64,000 nt of DNA. It comes from Williamsia sp. CHRR-6. GTDB taxonomy: Bacteria > Actinomycetota > Actinomycetes > Mycobacteriales > Mycobacteriaceae. This document shows positions 16,358 through 26,679 of the stretch, in pieces. Under the pieces are notes generated by a model. That model had not been told where the DNA came from. It made no database searches and saw nothing but the letters and a program-made list of their open reading frames with translations. The stretch covers positions 363,534 through 427,533 of the forward strand of contig NZ_JAHCSG010000005.1 of assembly GCF_018474015.1 (NCBI RefSeq). Reading direction: 5' to 3'. Both the position numbers and the translations under genes were made by a program. The number at the start of each line of letters is the position of its first letter. Position 1 is the first letter of the stretch.

Positions 16358-18289
16358 TCAGCCCTCGACTATCGGGGTACGAAGCCCGCTGGCACGCAGG
16401 ACCTTTCGTTCGATCCCAGCGCGCACACCCGCTTCAGTCCCGACCAACCGCACGCGATCGGTGGCCCGAGTGATGGCCGTGTAGAGCAATTCCCGGGTCA
16501 GCAACGCCGACTCGGCCGGCGGAACGATCACCGTGACGCCGTGATACTGGCTGCCTTGACTGCGGTGGATCGTCATCGCATATGCGCCGGTGACACCTCG
16601 CAGTCGGCCCGGCGCGATGCGCTGAGCCCCACCGGGCCGTTCGAACGCCGTGACCAGCCGGTCCCCTACCCCGACGACGATCCCCGTGTCGCCGTTGAAG
16701 AGTCGTTCGCGCTGATCGGTCTCGGTGAGCAGCAGCGGCCGTCCGGGATACCACGGTCGGTTCGCCTCCCCACCCAGCACACCAGCGCCTACCGCCCACT
16801 CCACCGCGGTGCGGCCCCACACCGACACCCCGGCCGGGCCTTCGCGGTGAGCACAGAGCACGCGGTGGCGGCGCAGGGCCTGCAACGCGCCGAGTGCGTC
16901 TCCGCCATCGGTCACCGCAGCGGCATCGGTCATGGCGGCCACCCACGCGACGACATCCTCGCGCACCTCGGTGATCTCCTCAGGTGCCACCAACGCGACG
17001 GTGGGATCGGCGTCGTGGAGCAGCGCCAGCGCGGTGTCGGCGTCCCCGTCGCGCACCGCATCGGCGAGAGCACCGATGGTGGTGCCAAACCGATGGCGCC
17101 GGCGCAGCCGCACCACGCCCCTGCTCATCTCGGCGCGCTCAGCAGCGTCGCATCCGGCCAGCTCCGGCACCGTGTCGATCACCTCGAGCACTTCATCGTC
17201 GGCGGCGCCCACGCCGCCGTCGCGGCCCACCAGGTCGGCGAGCACCGCGCCCGCGTCGACCGACGCCAACTGGTCGGGGTCACCGATCAGAACCAGTCGC
17301 GAATGTGGTGCCATCGCGTCGAGCAGATGTCGCATCAGGGTCAACGACACCATCGACGCCTCGTCGACGATCACCACGTCAAAGGGCAACGGACGATCGG
17401 CGTTGTGGCGGAACGCATTCGACCGTCCCCGTGATCCGAGAAGGCGGTGGAGGGTCACCGCCGACACCGGCGGTAATGACAGGCGTGCGGCCTGCGCGGT
17501 CACCGCGGCCTGCATCGAGGCGGCGGCACGACCGGTCGGAGCAGCCAACGCGACGCGGATACCCTCGCCGTGCAGGGTGGCCAACAAGGCGATGATCCGC
17601 GCTGCGGTGTAGGTCTTACCGGTGCCGGGTCCGCCGGCCAGGATCGACGTCCACGACAGCGCCGCCACCACTGCGGCCGCCCGCTGACGATCAGGGCGTT
17701 CGACGACGACATCGACAGCGCCGGCACCTGTCTCGCCACCCGTGGTCCCATCCTCTGGAGTGCCATCGTCAGCTGAGAAGACTTGGGCCAAGGATTGCAG
17801 TAGTGCCGCATGATCGACGTCGGGTCGGCCCGCGGCTCGCTCGGCCAGGATCTGACGGATGCGTTGCTCCTGGCGAAAGTATCGGTCGAGGTACATCAGC
17901 ACGGCGCCTTCGGCGCTGGTGGCCAACCGGACCGGCGCCAGACCGCCGTCGGCGCTCGGGCGCGTCAGTGGTCCGGCTCGCAACGCGTCGAGCAGCGCCG
18001 CCGGATCGGGCCACGGCAGGTCATCCGGATCGACGCCGGACTCGACATCGGGTGGGATGTCGCGCAGGCGATGAAGATCCACGCACACCGAGCCCGCACG
18101 TACGGCGCGCACCGTCAACGCAACCGCGAGCAGGCTGTCGGAGTCGACGGCAACACCGCACAACTGCGCCACCCGGGTGGCGACGTGCACGTCGGGGGCA
18201 CCGATGATCCCGGCCTCGTTGAAGCGCGCCATGAGCCCGGTGGCGTGGCGTGCGATACGCACGCCGGCCGACTCCTGCTCGACGCTCAT
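16358..18289 (-). CDS. recD: Exodeoxyribonuclease V subunit alpha (RecD)
   Basis: A 643-residue RecD-type superfamily 1B helicase. ILAGGPGTGKTYTAARI is Walker A and VIVDEASMVSLTLMRHL is motif II. TIHRSQGSQYHGV is motif V, and LYTAITRATDRVRLVG motif VI. The start MSVEQES at 18289 overlaps the recB stop by one base (TGATG), so translation is coupled; the longer open frame to 18454 is rejected. RecD is the 5'-3' motor of the RecBCD double-strand break resection complex. Confidence 0.93.
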   Translation of the reverse strand: MSVEQESAGVRIARHATGLMARFNEAGIIGAPDVHVATRVAQLCGVAVDSDSLLAVALTVRAVRAGSVCVDLHRLRDIPPDVESGVDPDDLPWPDPAALLDALRAGPLTRPSADGGLAPVRLATSAEGAVLMYLDRYFRQEQRIRQILAERAAGRPDVDHAALLQSLAQVFSADDGTPEDGTTGGETGAGAVDVVVERPDRQRAAAVVAALSWTSILAGGPGTGKTYTAARIIALLATLHGEGIRVALAAPTGRAAASMQAAVTAQAARLSLPPVSAVTLHRLLGSRGRSNAFRHNADRPLPFDVVIVDEASMVSLTLMRHLLDAMAPHSRLVLIGDPDQLASVDAGAVLADLVGRDGGVGAADDEVLEVIDTVPELAGCDAAERAEMSRGVVRLRRRHRFGTTIGALADAVRDGDADTALALLHDADPTVALVAPEEITEVREDVVAWVAAMTDAAAVTDGGDALGALQALRRHRVLCAHREGPAGVSVWGRTAVEWAVGAGVLGGEANRPWYPGRPLLLTETDQRERLFNGDTGIVVGVGDRLVTAFERPGGAQRIAPGRLRGVTGAYAMTIHRSQGSQYHGVTVIVPPAESALLTRELLYTAITRATDRVRLVGTEAGVRAGIERKVLRASGLRTPIVEG

Positions 18290-21200
18290 CACATGCCCCC
18301 CAGCAGATCCGACACGGCCACCACGGCCGCCGGCGGCAACGACCAGCTGAACACCCCACGCCCCGAGGGGGTCTCGGGGCCGATCATGGCCCGCACGAAC
18401 AGGTACTTGATCGGACCGAGATGCGTATCGGGTCGGTAACCGGCCAGCCGCCATCGCAAGAAGCGATGCACCGCAACCGAATACAGCAACGCCTGCAGCG
18501 GATAGTGCGATCGGCGCATCTCTGCCGCCATCGCCGCAGGGGTGTAGTGCTCCACCGTCAGATCACCCGCGCCCAACCGGTTGGTCTTGTAGTCGATCAC
18601 CAGATGCCGCTGTCCCACCCGCAGCACGGCATCGATGCTGCCGGTCAGGAACCCGGCCAGGTCGGTGGGTGGCAGCGACCGCAGGTCGTCGGGGTAACCG
18701 GCGAGCAGGTCGTCGGCAGGCAGGTGTTCGGTGAGAACTGCGGCGATGCCCGACAGCGCACTCGCTTGGGCCCGCGGGGCGAGTGGAAACTCGAACTCCA
18801 TCTCTGCCAAACGATCTCGCCGAGTGATCGCGGCGAGATCGACCAGCTCGAGATCGTCGGGATCATCGGGTCCCGACAACGGGGTGTGCACCACGGCCGA
18901 GATCGCGGTGGCGAGTTGTGCGAGATCGAGCGTCAGACCCGAGGCCGTCACGGCGTGCGTGCACGCTGTCAGCACCTCGGCGTCGAGGTCGGCGGCTGCG
19001 GGATCTATCCGTTCGAGCGCCTCATGGACCACCGTGCCGAACGCGGCTCCGCCGGGCAGGCCGTTCATCAACGACTCCGCTGCCGCCGGTGCCGGTTGCG
19101 ATGTGGACGTGATCAGCCCGGTGTCGTCTGGGTCGTCGGGCTCGTCGACGGTGAACCGCTCTGGTTCAGCCACCACCGCGGCGGCAGGGATGTGGTGATC
19201 GCCCACGATGGCCGAGTACGAGGTGCGTCGCCAGGAGTGGTCGACGGTCCCGTCCCAGCGGGCCGCCTGCAGATCACGCCGGCCTTGGGAGGGGGTGGTC
19301 AGGTCCACATCGATCGGCGGGATCACCCCGGCCGGTTCGACCGAGATCAACCCACCGGCACTGCGAGCCCAATCGTGCATCGCCGCATCGAGTTCGGTAT
19401 CGGCAGGGACCCGGCCGCGTCGGGCGGGGTCGTCGAGCCCATGTCCACCTGCGGCCCGACCGAACATGAGGCGGGTCAGCGGTCCGGCCGCCGTCGAGTG
19501 TCCCGGCGCCCACCAGGCCACCACGTGCGATCGCGCCCGGGTCACCGCGACGTAGAACAGGCGTAACTCCTCGCCGGCATCCTCGGCATCGGCGGTGTTC
19601 TGGTTGCGTCGGAAGTCGGGATGTTCGGACCCACCGACGTCGATGACGCGGCGGCCCTGCCCGTCGTGCAGATCGAGTGTGGCCGGGTACGGGTTGCGGG
19701 CGGCGTCCCAACCGAACGGTACGTAGACGATCGGGAACTCCAAGCCCTTGCTGCCGTGCACCGTCATGATGGTCACCGCCTGGGCGTCCCGATCGAGGCG
19801 TCGGCTCTGTTCACTCTGATCGCCGACGCGCGGGTCGGCAAGCCGGTCGAGAAACCACCGCAGCAGCAGGGTGATCCCTGCCGAGGCGTCCACGGCGTGG
19901 CGGTTGCACAGACCGGCGAGGTGGGCGATGTCGGTCATCGTGCGTTCACCGTCGCGCGTGGACAGGATTCGCGCCTGCAGATCGGTTCTTGCACAGAGGG
20001 TCTCGTACATCGCCGCGAAACCGGCGCGCACCAGGATCTCCGCGAGCTCGATGACAAGGTCGGCCGTCTGCGCCAGCACCTCGTCGGTGTCGGCGTCGAG
20101 TTCGGCTGGGGTACGGCCGATCAGGGGGCCCACCGCGACCAACGCCAAGCGATCCGATCGGGTGGGTTGTTCCACCGCGCGCAAAAGGTGGAACCAGTCG
20201 CGCGCACTGTCGGTGGCGAACACGCTGTTGCCCGCACCGACCACCGAAGCGATTCCGCGTGCGGCCAGAGCTGATTGGACGAGATCGATGGTGGATCGGG
20301 TACGCACCAACACCGCAACGTCAGACGGTCGCACCGGTCGGACGGCCGCGCCATCGGTGTGCTCCGGCGGGTCGTGGAGCAGTCGGGCGATGTCGTCGGC
20401 CACATCGGCTGCGACCGCCTCCCGCAGGGCGGCCACCGCGGGGAACCCGGAGTCGCTGAGAGGACCGTGTCCGGCTCGTCGCAGGTAACGCACCCGCAGT
20501 GGAGTGAGCGCAGGGATCCGCGGGTCCTGTTGGGCCGCATGCACCCGGCCGACAGTGATCTGCCGATGACCGAGCTGAGCTCCGCCGTACAGGTGATGCA
20601 GGGCCGCGACGAGACCAGAGTCGCTGCGCCAGTTGACCCCCAGCGCTTGCCGACTGTCGGCCGCACCTGCGGCGTCAAGGTAGCTCAACACCTCCGCGCC
20701 ACGGAACTTGTAGATCGACTGCTTGGGATCACCCACCAGTATCAACGTGGTGTGTCCGTGGAAACAGCGACGCAGGATGTCCCACTGCATGGGGTCGGTG
20801 TCCTGGAACTCGTCGACCAAAACCACCGAATACCGCGCGCGGATGCGACGGCACGCGGCCTCACCGTGTACCGGATCGGCGATCACTGCGGCCAGCATCG
20901 ACTGCAACTCATCGTAGTCACGGATCCGACTCATCCGCTTGCGCCGCAACACTTCTCGACGCACGGCCGCGACAAATCGCACCCGCTCGGCGGGCTCGGA
21001 GCCGGCAGCGGCGTCAGTCGGAGCCACGATCGCGTGTGGTTGACGTACCGCGGCACGAGCGATCGGGGACGCGTGCCGGAAGGGAAACGGCGGGCGCTGA
21101 GACCCGCTGTACCACTTCAGGTAGACATCGCCGGCCACGTCATCGACGAGGTCGTCGACCTCCTCCACCAAGGTCAGGCCGCGTTCGCGTTCACCGGCGA

Positions 21201-21621
21201 CACCGAGGCCGTCGAGCATCCGCGAACAGAAGGTGTGGGTGGTACACACCGTGGCGGAGTCGAAATCCGACAGCGCCCGCCTGATCCGATCGCGCCGGAG
21301 TGCGACCGTGGCGGCGTCACCGGACGCCAGCGACCGCGCGAGCTCATCTGTGTCCGAACGGGTCTGGCCACCCATAGCTTTGTCCCCGACGCCTACCAGC
21401 CCGGCCAACCGATCGCGAAGCCGCTCCCGGAGCTCAGCGGTCGCCACCCGGCTGAACGTCACCAACAACAGCTGATCGATCGGCAGCCCTTCGGCGATGT
21501 GTCGGGCTGCCAATCCGACGATCGCGAAGGTCTTCCCGGTCCCCGCACTGGCCTCCACCACAGTGGTCCCCGACGGTAGTTGCGCGGTCAGGGAGAAGGT
21601 GTCGCTGATGGGTCCGGTCAT
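18289..21621 (-). CDS. recB: Exodeoxyribonuclease V subunit beta (RecB)
   Basis: An 1110-residue RecB: UvrD-type helicase with VVEASAGTGKTFAIVGLAAR near residue 20, VVLVDEFQDTDPMQWDIL (motif II), LILVGDPKQSIYKFRGAE, and TVHGSKGLEFPIVYVPF in the second RecA domain. The C-terminal nuclease is intact, with HLVIDYKTNRLG supplying the catalytic Asp and Lys. It starts at 21621, overlapping the recC stop by four bases (ATGA). It provides the 3'-5' motor and the nuclease of RecBCD. Confidence 0.95.
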   Translation of the reverse strand: MTGPISDTFSLTAQLPSGTTVVEASAGTGKTFAIVGLAARHIAEGLPIDQLLLVTFSRVATAELRERLRDRLAGLVGVGDKAMGGQTRSDTDELARSLASGDAATVALRRDRIRRALSDFDSATVCTTHTFCSRMLDGLGVAGERERGLTLVEEVDDLVDDVAGDVYLKWYSGSQRPPFPFRHASPIARAAVRQPHAIVAPTDAAAGSEPAERVRFVAAVRREVLRRKRMSRIRDYDELQSMLAAVIADPVHGEAACRRIRARYSVVLVDEFQDTDPMQWDILRRCFHGHTTLILVGDPKQSIYKFRGAEVLSYLDAAGAADSRQALGVNWRSDSGLVAALHHLYGGAQLGHRQITVGRVHAAQQDPRIPALTPLRVRYLRRAGHGPLSDSGFPAVAALREAVAADVADDIARLLHDPPEHTDGAAVRPVRPSDVAVLVRTRSTIDLVQSALAARGIASVVGAGNSVFATDSARDWFHLLRAVEQPTRSDRLALVAVGPLIGRTPAELDADTDEVLAQTADLVIELAEILVRAGFAAMYETLCARTDLQARILSTRDGERTMTDIAHLAGLCNRHAVDASAGITLLLRWFLDRLADPRVGDQSEQSRRLDRDAQAVTIMTVHGSKGLEFPIVYVPFGWDAARNPYPATLDLHDGQGRRVIDVGGSEHPDFRRNQNTADAEDAGEELRLFYVAVTRARSHVVAWWAPGHSTAAGPLTRLMFGRAAGGHGLDDPARRGRVPADTELDAAMHDWARSAGGLISVEPAGVIPPIDVDLTTPSQGRRDLQAARWDGTVDHSWRRTSYSAIVGDHHIPAAAVVAEPERFTVDEPDDPDDTGLITSTSQPAPAAAESLMNGLPGGAAFGTVVHEALERIDPAAADLDAEVLTACTHAVTASGLTLDLAQLATAISAVVHTPLSGPDDPDDLELVDLAAITRRDRLAEMEFEFPLAPRAQASALSGIAAVLTEHLPADDLLAGYPDDLRSLPPTDLAGFLTGSIDAVLRVGQRHLVIDYKTNRLGAGDLTVEHYTPAAMAAEMRRSHYPLQALLYSVAVHRFLRWRLAGYRPDTHLGPIKYLFVRAMIGPETPSGRGVFSWSLPPAAVVAVSDLLGGM

Positions 21622-24600
21622 CGGCGGATCACCTCGGCGGCGAGCATCGGCGCGAACACCATCCCGGTCACCTTCTCCAGATCCCAGCCCAGCGCATCGG
21701 GTCCCGTTGTCATGCCGTCGAATCCGTCGGGGAACACCAGGTGCAGATGCGCGTCCGCGTGTTCCCCGAAGGTCGAAAAGAACTGTTCGCGCGCGGCGGC
21801 GAGTGCGTCGGGGATCGAGGCACCGGCCGCCCGACGCGTGGCGTATTCACTTCCCGCCCCGGGCGGCAACGGCAACGGCACCCGTAGGCCGTGATCACGG
21901 ACCTCGACCAGGGTTGTCAGGACCGCCGACGGATCGGGCGGCGTGCTGAGCTCGGAGCGCAACACCGAGCGTCCCCGTTGCGATCGACCGATGGTCACCG
22001 CGGTGACCGGTTGCGACGAGCCCGCCACCGCCAGCGATGCGATCCAGGCTGCCAGCCGGTGTTTGACGCCAAGCCGTGAGTAGTGGGCCCGGAACACCAC
22101 CGAATCGTGCACTCCGTCAACGGAACCGACGATACGTCGGCCGTCGGCAAGGGGAACATCGATCGGCACCACGGTAGCCGCGGTGACCGTGATGTCGGCG
22201 GCCCGATCGACGATGCGTCCGACGTCGGCATCGATGTCGTCGTAGGCGTGAGCGCCCAGCGCGAACGGCGGCAGTGTCCCGCGCCTCAACTCGGCTCCGC
22301 GCAACGCAGCCGGGTCGGCGCCTGCGAGCCGTTCACGCAGCAGCCGATCCCCGATCGACCACCGGTCCAGCGGCGGTAGGTCAGGGTGCATCTCGTCATC
22401 GAGGGCTTCGTCGGCCGACGGGATCCAGATGCCCAGCCGTTGGCGACAGAACGCTTTGATCGGGTGGTCGAAGAACGCGATGAGCTCGGCCACGTCGACG
22501 TCGGCGAGCGACGCCGGCGGCAAGGGATCACGGGGGAACTCCAGCCGTTGCACAGGTGGGCCGATCATGGCGCGCGCCCCTGCGAGGGCCCCGCGGTCGA
22601 AGCTGAACGGTTGGGCCGGATCGAAGTTCGCGGGATCGAAGCCGTGCAGCGGATGTCGCGTCACCACAGTGTCCGACGGTGCGCCGACGATGTCGGCCGC
22701 CGCGTCGGCGATCTCGCTGACCGGCACCGATGGGGGCCGGCGCAGGCCCGAGATGGGGTCGGCACCGGTGTAGCAGATCGCGAGCCGTTCACGGGTGGAC
22801 ATGATGATGTCGAGCAACAGTTGTCGGTCCTCGGCGCGCGGATCACGTTCACCCACACAGGGGTCGACGGCCAGCACGTCGTCGCCGTCTTCGTGGGTGA
22901 TCCTCGGGAACACGTCGTCGTCGAGGCCCAGCAGCACCACCGCCCGGTGCGGAACAGCCCGCATGGGCACCAGCGAACAGACGGTCAACTCACCGGTCCG
23001 GAAATTCGAGCGGGTGGGTCGAGCCTGCACCACCTGCTCGAGGATCGCGACCAGGTCGGCGCGGCGCAACACGGTCTGTTCGACCCCCGCCATCGCTCCG
23101 GCGATCGCCGCCACCGCCTGGGCCTGCTGCCAGGCGTCAGCCCGCGCGACCTCGCACAGACCGGTGATCACCGCGATCAGACGATCAGTCCACTGCGCTG
23201 CGGTGGCCACACCACCGAGATCGTCGAGGCTGCCTTGCAACCGAGCGACGAACTCGGCCAGCCGACCGGCCAGATCGATGTCGGCACTGTCGATGCCGGC
23301 CAGCGGAAGTGCACGTCCGATCCAGCGGGGTTCGGAGTCGTCGGCCACCGCGCCCAGCAGGATGCGGTCGAGCCCGGTGGTGACGGTGTTCTGCGGAAAA
23401 CCCTTCAACCCGAACGCAGATCGCTGTGCCTCCCCGATCCCCCACCGCACGCCCGAGTCGGCCAACCACGTCCCGATCTGGTCGAGGTCGTCGAGGTCGA
23501 ACCGGAATCGGCGCGCCACCGGCGCTCGTTCGGCAAGGTCGACGATGTCGCTGGCGGTGACCCGCGATCCCGCCAACCCCAGCACCACCATCACCGTGTC
23601 CAGGACCTGGTTGGTGGCCGTCAGCGACCGATCGGCCAACCTGACCCGGAGCCGATGCGCCGGATGTCCAGAACCGTCCGGACCGAACGCGGCCCGGATG
23701 AGCGGCGCGTAGGCCTCGATGTCGGGACACATCACCACCACGTCGCGAGGGGTGAGAGTGGGATCGTCACGGAACATCGCGGTGATCAGCTCGCGGGCCA
23801 CCTCTACCTGGCGGGCCGGACCATGGCACGCGTGCAGGGTGAGGGAGCCATCAGGCGGGGTGGGTCCGTGGTCGGCCGGCGCGGTCCCCGTGCGCAGGCT
23901 CTCCTGCAGGCGGGCCAGGACCGACTCCCCCGCTCGTGCAGATGATTCCGTCGGCGATGCGACCAGCTCCGAATCCAAGATCCCGTCGCCGGATCCGATC
24001 AGCCGGATCTGGGTCTCCCGGATCTCCCGAGACAGACTGATCAGCAACGGGTTTCGGGCCTCCGGCGAGGCCACGTCGGCACGTCGGGTCCACCGCGATC
24101 CGGTCACCAGGGTCGAGTCCGCCGTGCGGTCCCACAGCGCTGCGCTCGGATGCGGCAGGAACACGTGCACCGCTCGGGTCTGCGCCACCGCTCGCAACAC
24201 CGCCAGCTCGACCACCGACAGCCGGGTGGCACCGAAGATCGAGATCCGCTCCGGGAGTTCCTCACCCATCTCTCCGTGGGCGATTCGCGCACAGATCTCG
24301 TCGAGTTGCTCGGATGGACACCTCGATCCGATCTGGGCCCGTACCCGCCGGAAGATGTGCGGCTGCCACCGATGGTGCGGCGCCAACGGTGATCCCAGGC
24401 CGTCGGTGTCCTCGCCGCCCGCCCAGTCGACGAGCATCTGTGGGCGCTGCGCCCCATAGCTGCGCCACAGGCGGGTGAGGTCGTCGGCGGTACTCCACCG
24501 GCGCCCCTGGCGGTGCCGGTCGACGACCTCGCCTGCCGCGTCGAAGCCGAGATGGCGTGCCAGCATCACGCATTCGGAATCGGTCACCGCGGCGTCGATA

Positions 24601-24923
24601 GCCGTGAGTACAGCCCACCGCAAGCGAGCGGGCGACCACGGGTCGACATCGGGGTGCACGCCGCGCGCAGCGGACAGGATGCGGTCGACGAGGTCGCTCG
24701 GGGATCGGAAGTCGATGTTGGCTGCGATCCCATCGCCGAGCGCTGCCGAGCTGACACCCAGCCGCAGCGCCAAACTCTGCGACAGCCACCGTTCGACTCC
24801 CTTGGCCGGCACCGCGACCACCTCGGGAACGAAGGGATCCGACAGTGGCTGAGCCAGAACCACACCGAGGGCATCGGCGAGCAGGTCGGTCCTCTCCGCG
24901 CGATGCACCCGCATCTCGGCCAC
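21618..24923 (-). CDS. recC: Exodeoxyribonuclease V subunit gamma (RecC)
   Basis: An 1101-residue RecC. The N-terminal VHRAERTDLLADALGVVL, the VEVARELITAMF and VVMCPDIEAYAPLIRAAFG region, and RREFPRITHED-like central blocks fit the inactive-helicase scaffold subunit that recognises Chi in E. coli. It has the normal length for the family. GTG start at 24923; an ATG at 24914 with GAGGTGG upstream is equally likely. First gene of the recC-recB-recD operon. Confidence 0.92.
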   Translation of the reverse strand: MAEMRVHRAERTDLLADALGVVLAQPLSDPFVPEVVAVPAKGVERWLSQSLALRLGVSSAALGDGIAANIDFRSPSDLVDRILSAARGVHPDVDPWSPARLRWAVLTAIDAAVTDSECVMLARHLGFDAAGEVVDRHRQGRRWSTADDLTRLWRSYGAQRPQMLVDWAGGEDTDGLGSPLAPHHRWQPHIFRRVRAQIGSRCPSEQLDEICARIAHGEMGEELPERISIFGATRLSVVELAVLRAVAQTRAVHVFLPHPSAALWDRTADSTLVTGSRWTRRADVASPEARNPLLISLSREIRETQIRLIGSGDGILDSELVASPTESSARAGESVLARLQESLRTGTAPADHGPTPPDGSLTLHACHGPARQVEVARELITAMFRDDPTLTPRDVVVMCPDIEAYAPLIRAAFGPDGSGHPAHRLRVRLADRSLTATNQVLDTVMVVLGLAGSRVTASDIVDLAERAPVARRFRFDLDDLDQIGTWLADSGVRWGIGEAQRSAFGLKGFPQNTVTTGLDRILLGAVADDSEPRWIGRALPLAGIDSADIDLAGRLAEFVARLQGSLDDLGGVATAAQWTDRLIAVITGLCEVARADAWQQAQAVAAIAGAMAGVEQTVLRRADLVAILEQVVQARPTRSNFRTGELTVCSLVPMRAVPHRAVVLLGLDDDVFPRITHEDGDDVLAVDPCVGERDPRAEDRQLLLDIIMSTRERLAICYTGADPISGLRRPPSVPVSEIADAAADIVGAPSDTVVTRHPLHGFDPANFDPAQPFSFDRGALAGARAMIGPPVQRLEFPRDPLPPASLADVDVAELIAFFDHPIKAFCRQRLGIWIPSADEALDDEMHPDLPPLDRWSIGDRLLRERLAGADPAALRGAELRRGTLPPFALGAHAYDDIDADVGRIVDRAADITVTAATVVPIDVPLADGRRIVGSVDGVHDSVVFRAHYSRLGVKHRLAAWIASLAVAGSSQPVTAVTIGRSQRGRSVLRSELSTPPDPSAVLTTLVEVRDHGLRVPLPLPPGAGSEYATRRAAGASIPDALAAAREQFFSTFGEHADAHLHLVFPDGFDGMTTGPDALGWDLEKVTGMVFAPMLAAEVIRR

Positions 24924-24929
24924 CTCGAC

Positions 24930-25388
24930 TCAGCTACGGCGCAGTGGCAACGGGGGCTGCGCGCGCGACCGCATCACCGCAGCGACCTCGGCGGGCAGGG
25001 CGACCGATGATCCGTTGGGGCCTACCCCGACCAGGGTCGATTCGGCCTGGGCGAAGGGCGTGCCGTCGGTGCCGTGGAGAACGGCCGACACGTCGAACGA
25101 CGATCCACCCACCCGACTGAGCCACACCGTCGCGGTGACGTCATCCGGCGTGTAGGGCGCGGTGGCCAAAAACTCGATCACTTGGCGCACCACCACCAGG
25201 CCACTCACTGCCGAGCCGTCTGCCTCGCGCAGTGGAATCGAGGCACCATCGACCGCGATCAGTTGCGGCATGGCCCGCACTCGGGACTCCTCGAACAGCC
25301 GCGCGATGGAGACGTTGTTGATGTGACTGTTCGTGTTCATGTCACCCCAGCGCAATTGCAGGGAGACCGAGACGGTGTGTGCCGACAT
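24930..25388 (-). CDS. Acyl-CoA thioesterase (hotdog fold, 4HBT-like)
   Basis: A 152-residue single-hotdog protein. LQLRWGDMNTNSHINNVSIA carries the catalytic-Asp region (RWGDMD-like) of 4-hydroxybenzoyl-CoA thioesterase-family proteins, followed by ARLFEESRVR. Its stop lies seven bases before recC, so it may be the first gene of that transcription unit. The acyl substrate is unknown. Confidence 0.82.
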   Translation of the reverse strand: MSAHTVSVSLQLRWGDMNTNSHINNVSIARLFEESRVRAMPQLIAVDGASIPLREADGSAVSGLVVVRQVIEFLATAPYTPDDVTATVWLSRVGGSSFDVSAVLHGTDGTPFAQAESTLVGVGPNGSSVALPAEVAAVMRSRAQPPLPLRRS

Positions 25389-25439
25389 CCGCCCATGCTA
25401 ACGACCGACCCAGACAGGCGGCGCACCCCGCACCCAGGG

Positions 25440-26678
25440 TCAGGGCCGCGTGAACCGCAGCTGACTGACCTGCAGGTAACCCGATTCGAATCCCGCCTCA
25501 CAGTACGCCAGGTAGTACTCCCACATGCGACGGAAGGTCTCGTCGAATCCCTTGTGCGAGAACGCACCCCACGAGTCGTTGAACCGGTGCCGCCAGCGGC
25601 GCAGGGTCTCGGCGTAGTGCTTGCCGATCTCGATTCGGTCGTCGCGGCGCAGCGTGGTGTGCTCGACGACAGTGGAGTCGATCGCCTCCAGCGACGGGAT
25701 GAGCCCACCCGGGAAGATGTACTTCTGGATCCACCCCCACGACCGCCGCGTGGCCATCATCCGCGCGTGCGCCATGAGGATGGCCTGAATAGCGACGATC
25801 CCACCCGGGGCGAGCAGTTCGTCGATCTTGGCGAAATAGGTGGGCCAGTACTCCTCGCCCACGGCCTCGATCATCTCGACGCTGACGATCGCGTCGAACT
25901 GCCCGGTGACGTCGCGGTAGTCCTGCAGGCGGATGTCGATGCGATCGGTCAGGCCCGCCTCGGCGATCCGCAGGCGAGCCAGTCCGAGTTGTTCCTCGGA
26001 GAGGGTCACCGTGGTCACGTGGGCACCACGCTGAGCCGCGCGGATCGCCAATGCACCCCAGCCGCTGCCGATCTCGAGCACGCGGCTGCCGACGCCGACT
26101 GCCGCCATGTCCAGGATCGAGTCGATCTTGCGATACTGCGCCTGCTCGAGATCCTGTTCAGCGAAGGCTGCGGAATCATCGAACATCGCCGAGCTGTAGG
26201 ACATGGTGGAATCGAGGAAGGACGCGAACATCTCGTTGCTGAGGTCGTAGTGAGCACCGATGTTCCGCTTGGAACCCTCCACCGAGTTGCGCTGACTCTT
26301 GGGAATTCGCTTGTCCACCACGGCCCGCAGCTTCCAGATGCGTTCAGGGACCAGCGTCGTCATGCGTTCGGCGAACGGGGTGAGTGCGGCACCGAGGTCG
26401 CTGCCCTCGGCGGCGCGCCAGTCACCGGCCATGTAGGCCTCGCCCAGTCCGATCTTGGGATTGTGACTGAGGCGCTCATAGAACACCTTCGGACGCACGA
26501 TCTCCAGGGTCTCGCTGTCGGGGCCACCGTTGCCGCCGACGGTGCCGTCGGGGAACAAGACGTTGACCGGAGCCCTGTTGAGCGCATAGTCGACCAACCG
26601 CCTGGCGATCGGGGCCTTGAACCAGGTGCCCGCCAGAACGGGGCGCCGGACGGCGAACGGGTCAGCGACGTTGGTCAT
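25440..26678 (-). CDS. ufaA1: Cyclopropane-fatty-acyl-phospholipid synthase family methyltransferase (UfaA1-like)
   Basis: A 412-residue SAM-dependent lipid methyltransferase. NIGAHYDLSNEMFASFLDST is the CFAS substrate/SAM region, VLEIGSGWGALAIRAA is motif I, and VSVEMIEAVGEEYWPTYF the bicarbonate/active-site region. Start MTNVADPF at 26678, two bases after the DUF1365 stop. It matches M. tuberculosis Rv0447c (ufaA1), reported to make tuberculostearic acid. Here it would methylate or cyclopropanate membrane acyl chains; the product is unproven. Confidence 0.9.
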   Translation of the reverse strand: MTNVADPFAVRRPVLAGTWFKAPIARRLVDYALNRAPVNVLFPDGTVGGNGGPDSETLEIVRPKVFYERLSHNPKIGLGEAYMAGDWRAAEGSDLGAALTPFAERMTTLVPERIWKLRAVVDKRIPKSQRNSVEGSKRNIGAHYDLSNEMFASFLDSTMSYSSAMFDDSAAFAEQDLEQAQYRKIDSILDMAAVGVGSRVLEIGSGWGALAIRAAQRGAHVTTVTLSEEQLGLARLRIAEAGLTDRIDIRLQDYRDVTGQFDAIVSVEMIEAVGEEYWPTYFAKIDELLAPGGIVAIQAILMAHARMMATRRSWGWIQKYIFPGGLIPSLEAIDSTVVEHTTLRRDDRIEIGKHYAETLRRWRHRFNDSWGAFSHKGFDETFRRMWEYYLAYCEAGFESGYLQVSQLRFTRP

Positions 26679-26679
26679 C

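Noticed and set aside
20275..21579. Long plus-strand frames across recB (and similar ones across recC, gcvP and glcB)
   Set aside because: Antisense shadows with no recognisable motifs, while the opposite strand encodes conserved enzymes.
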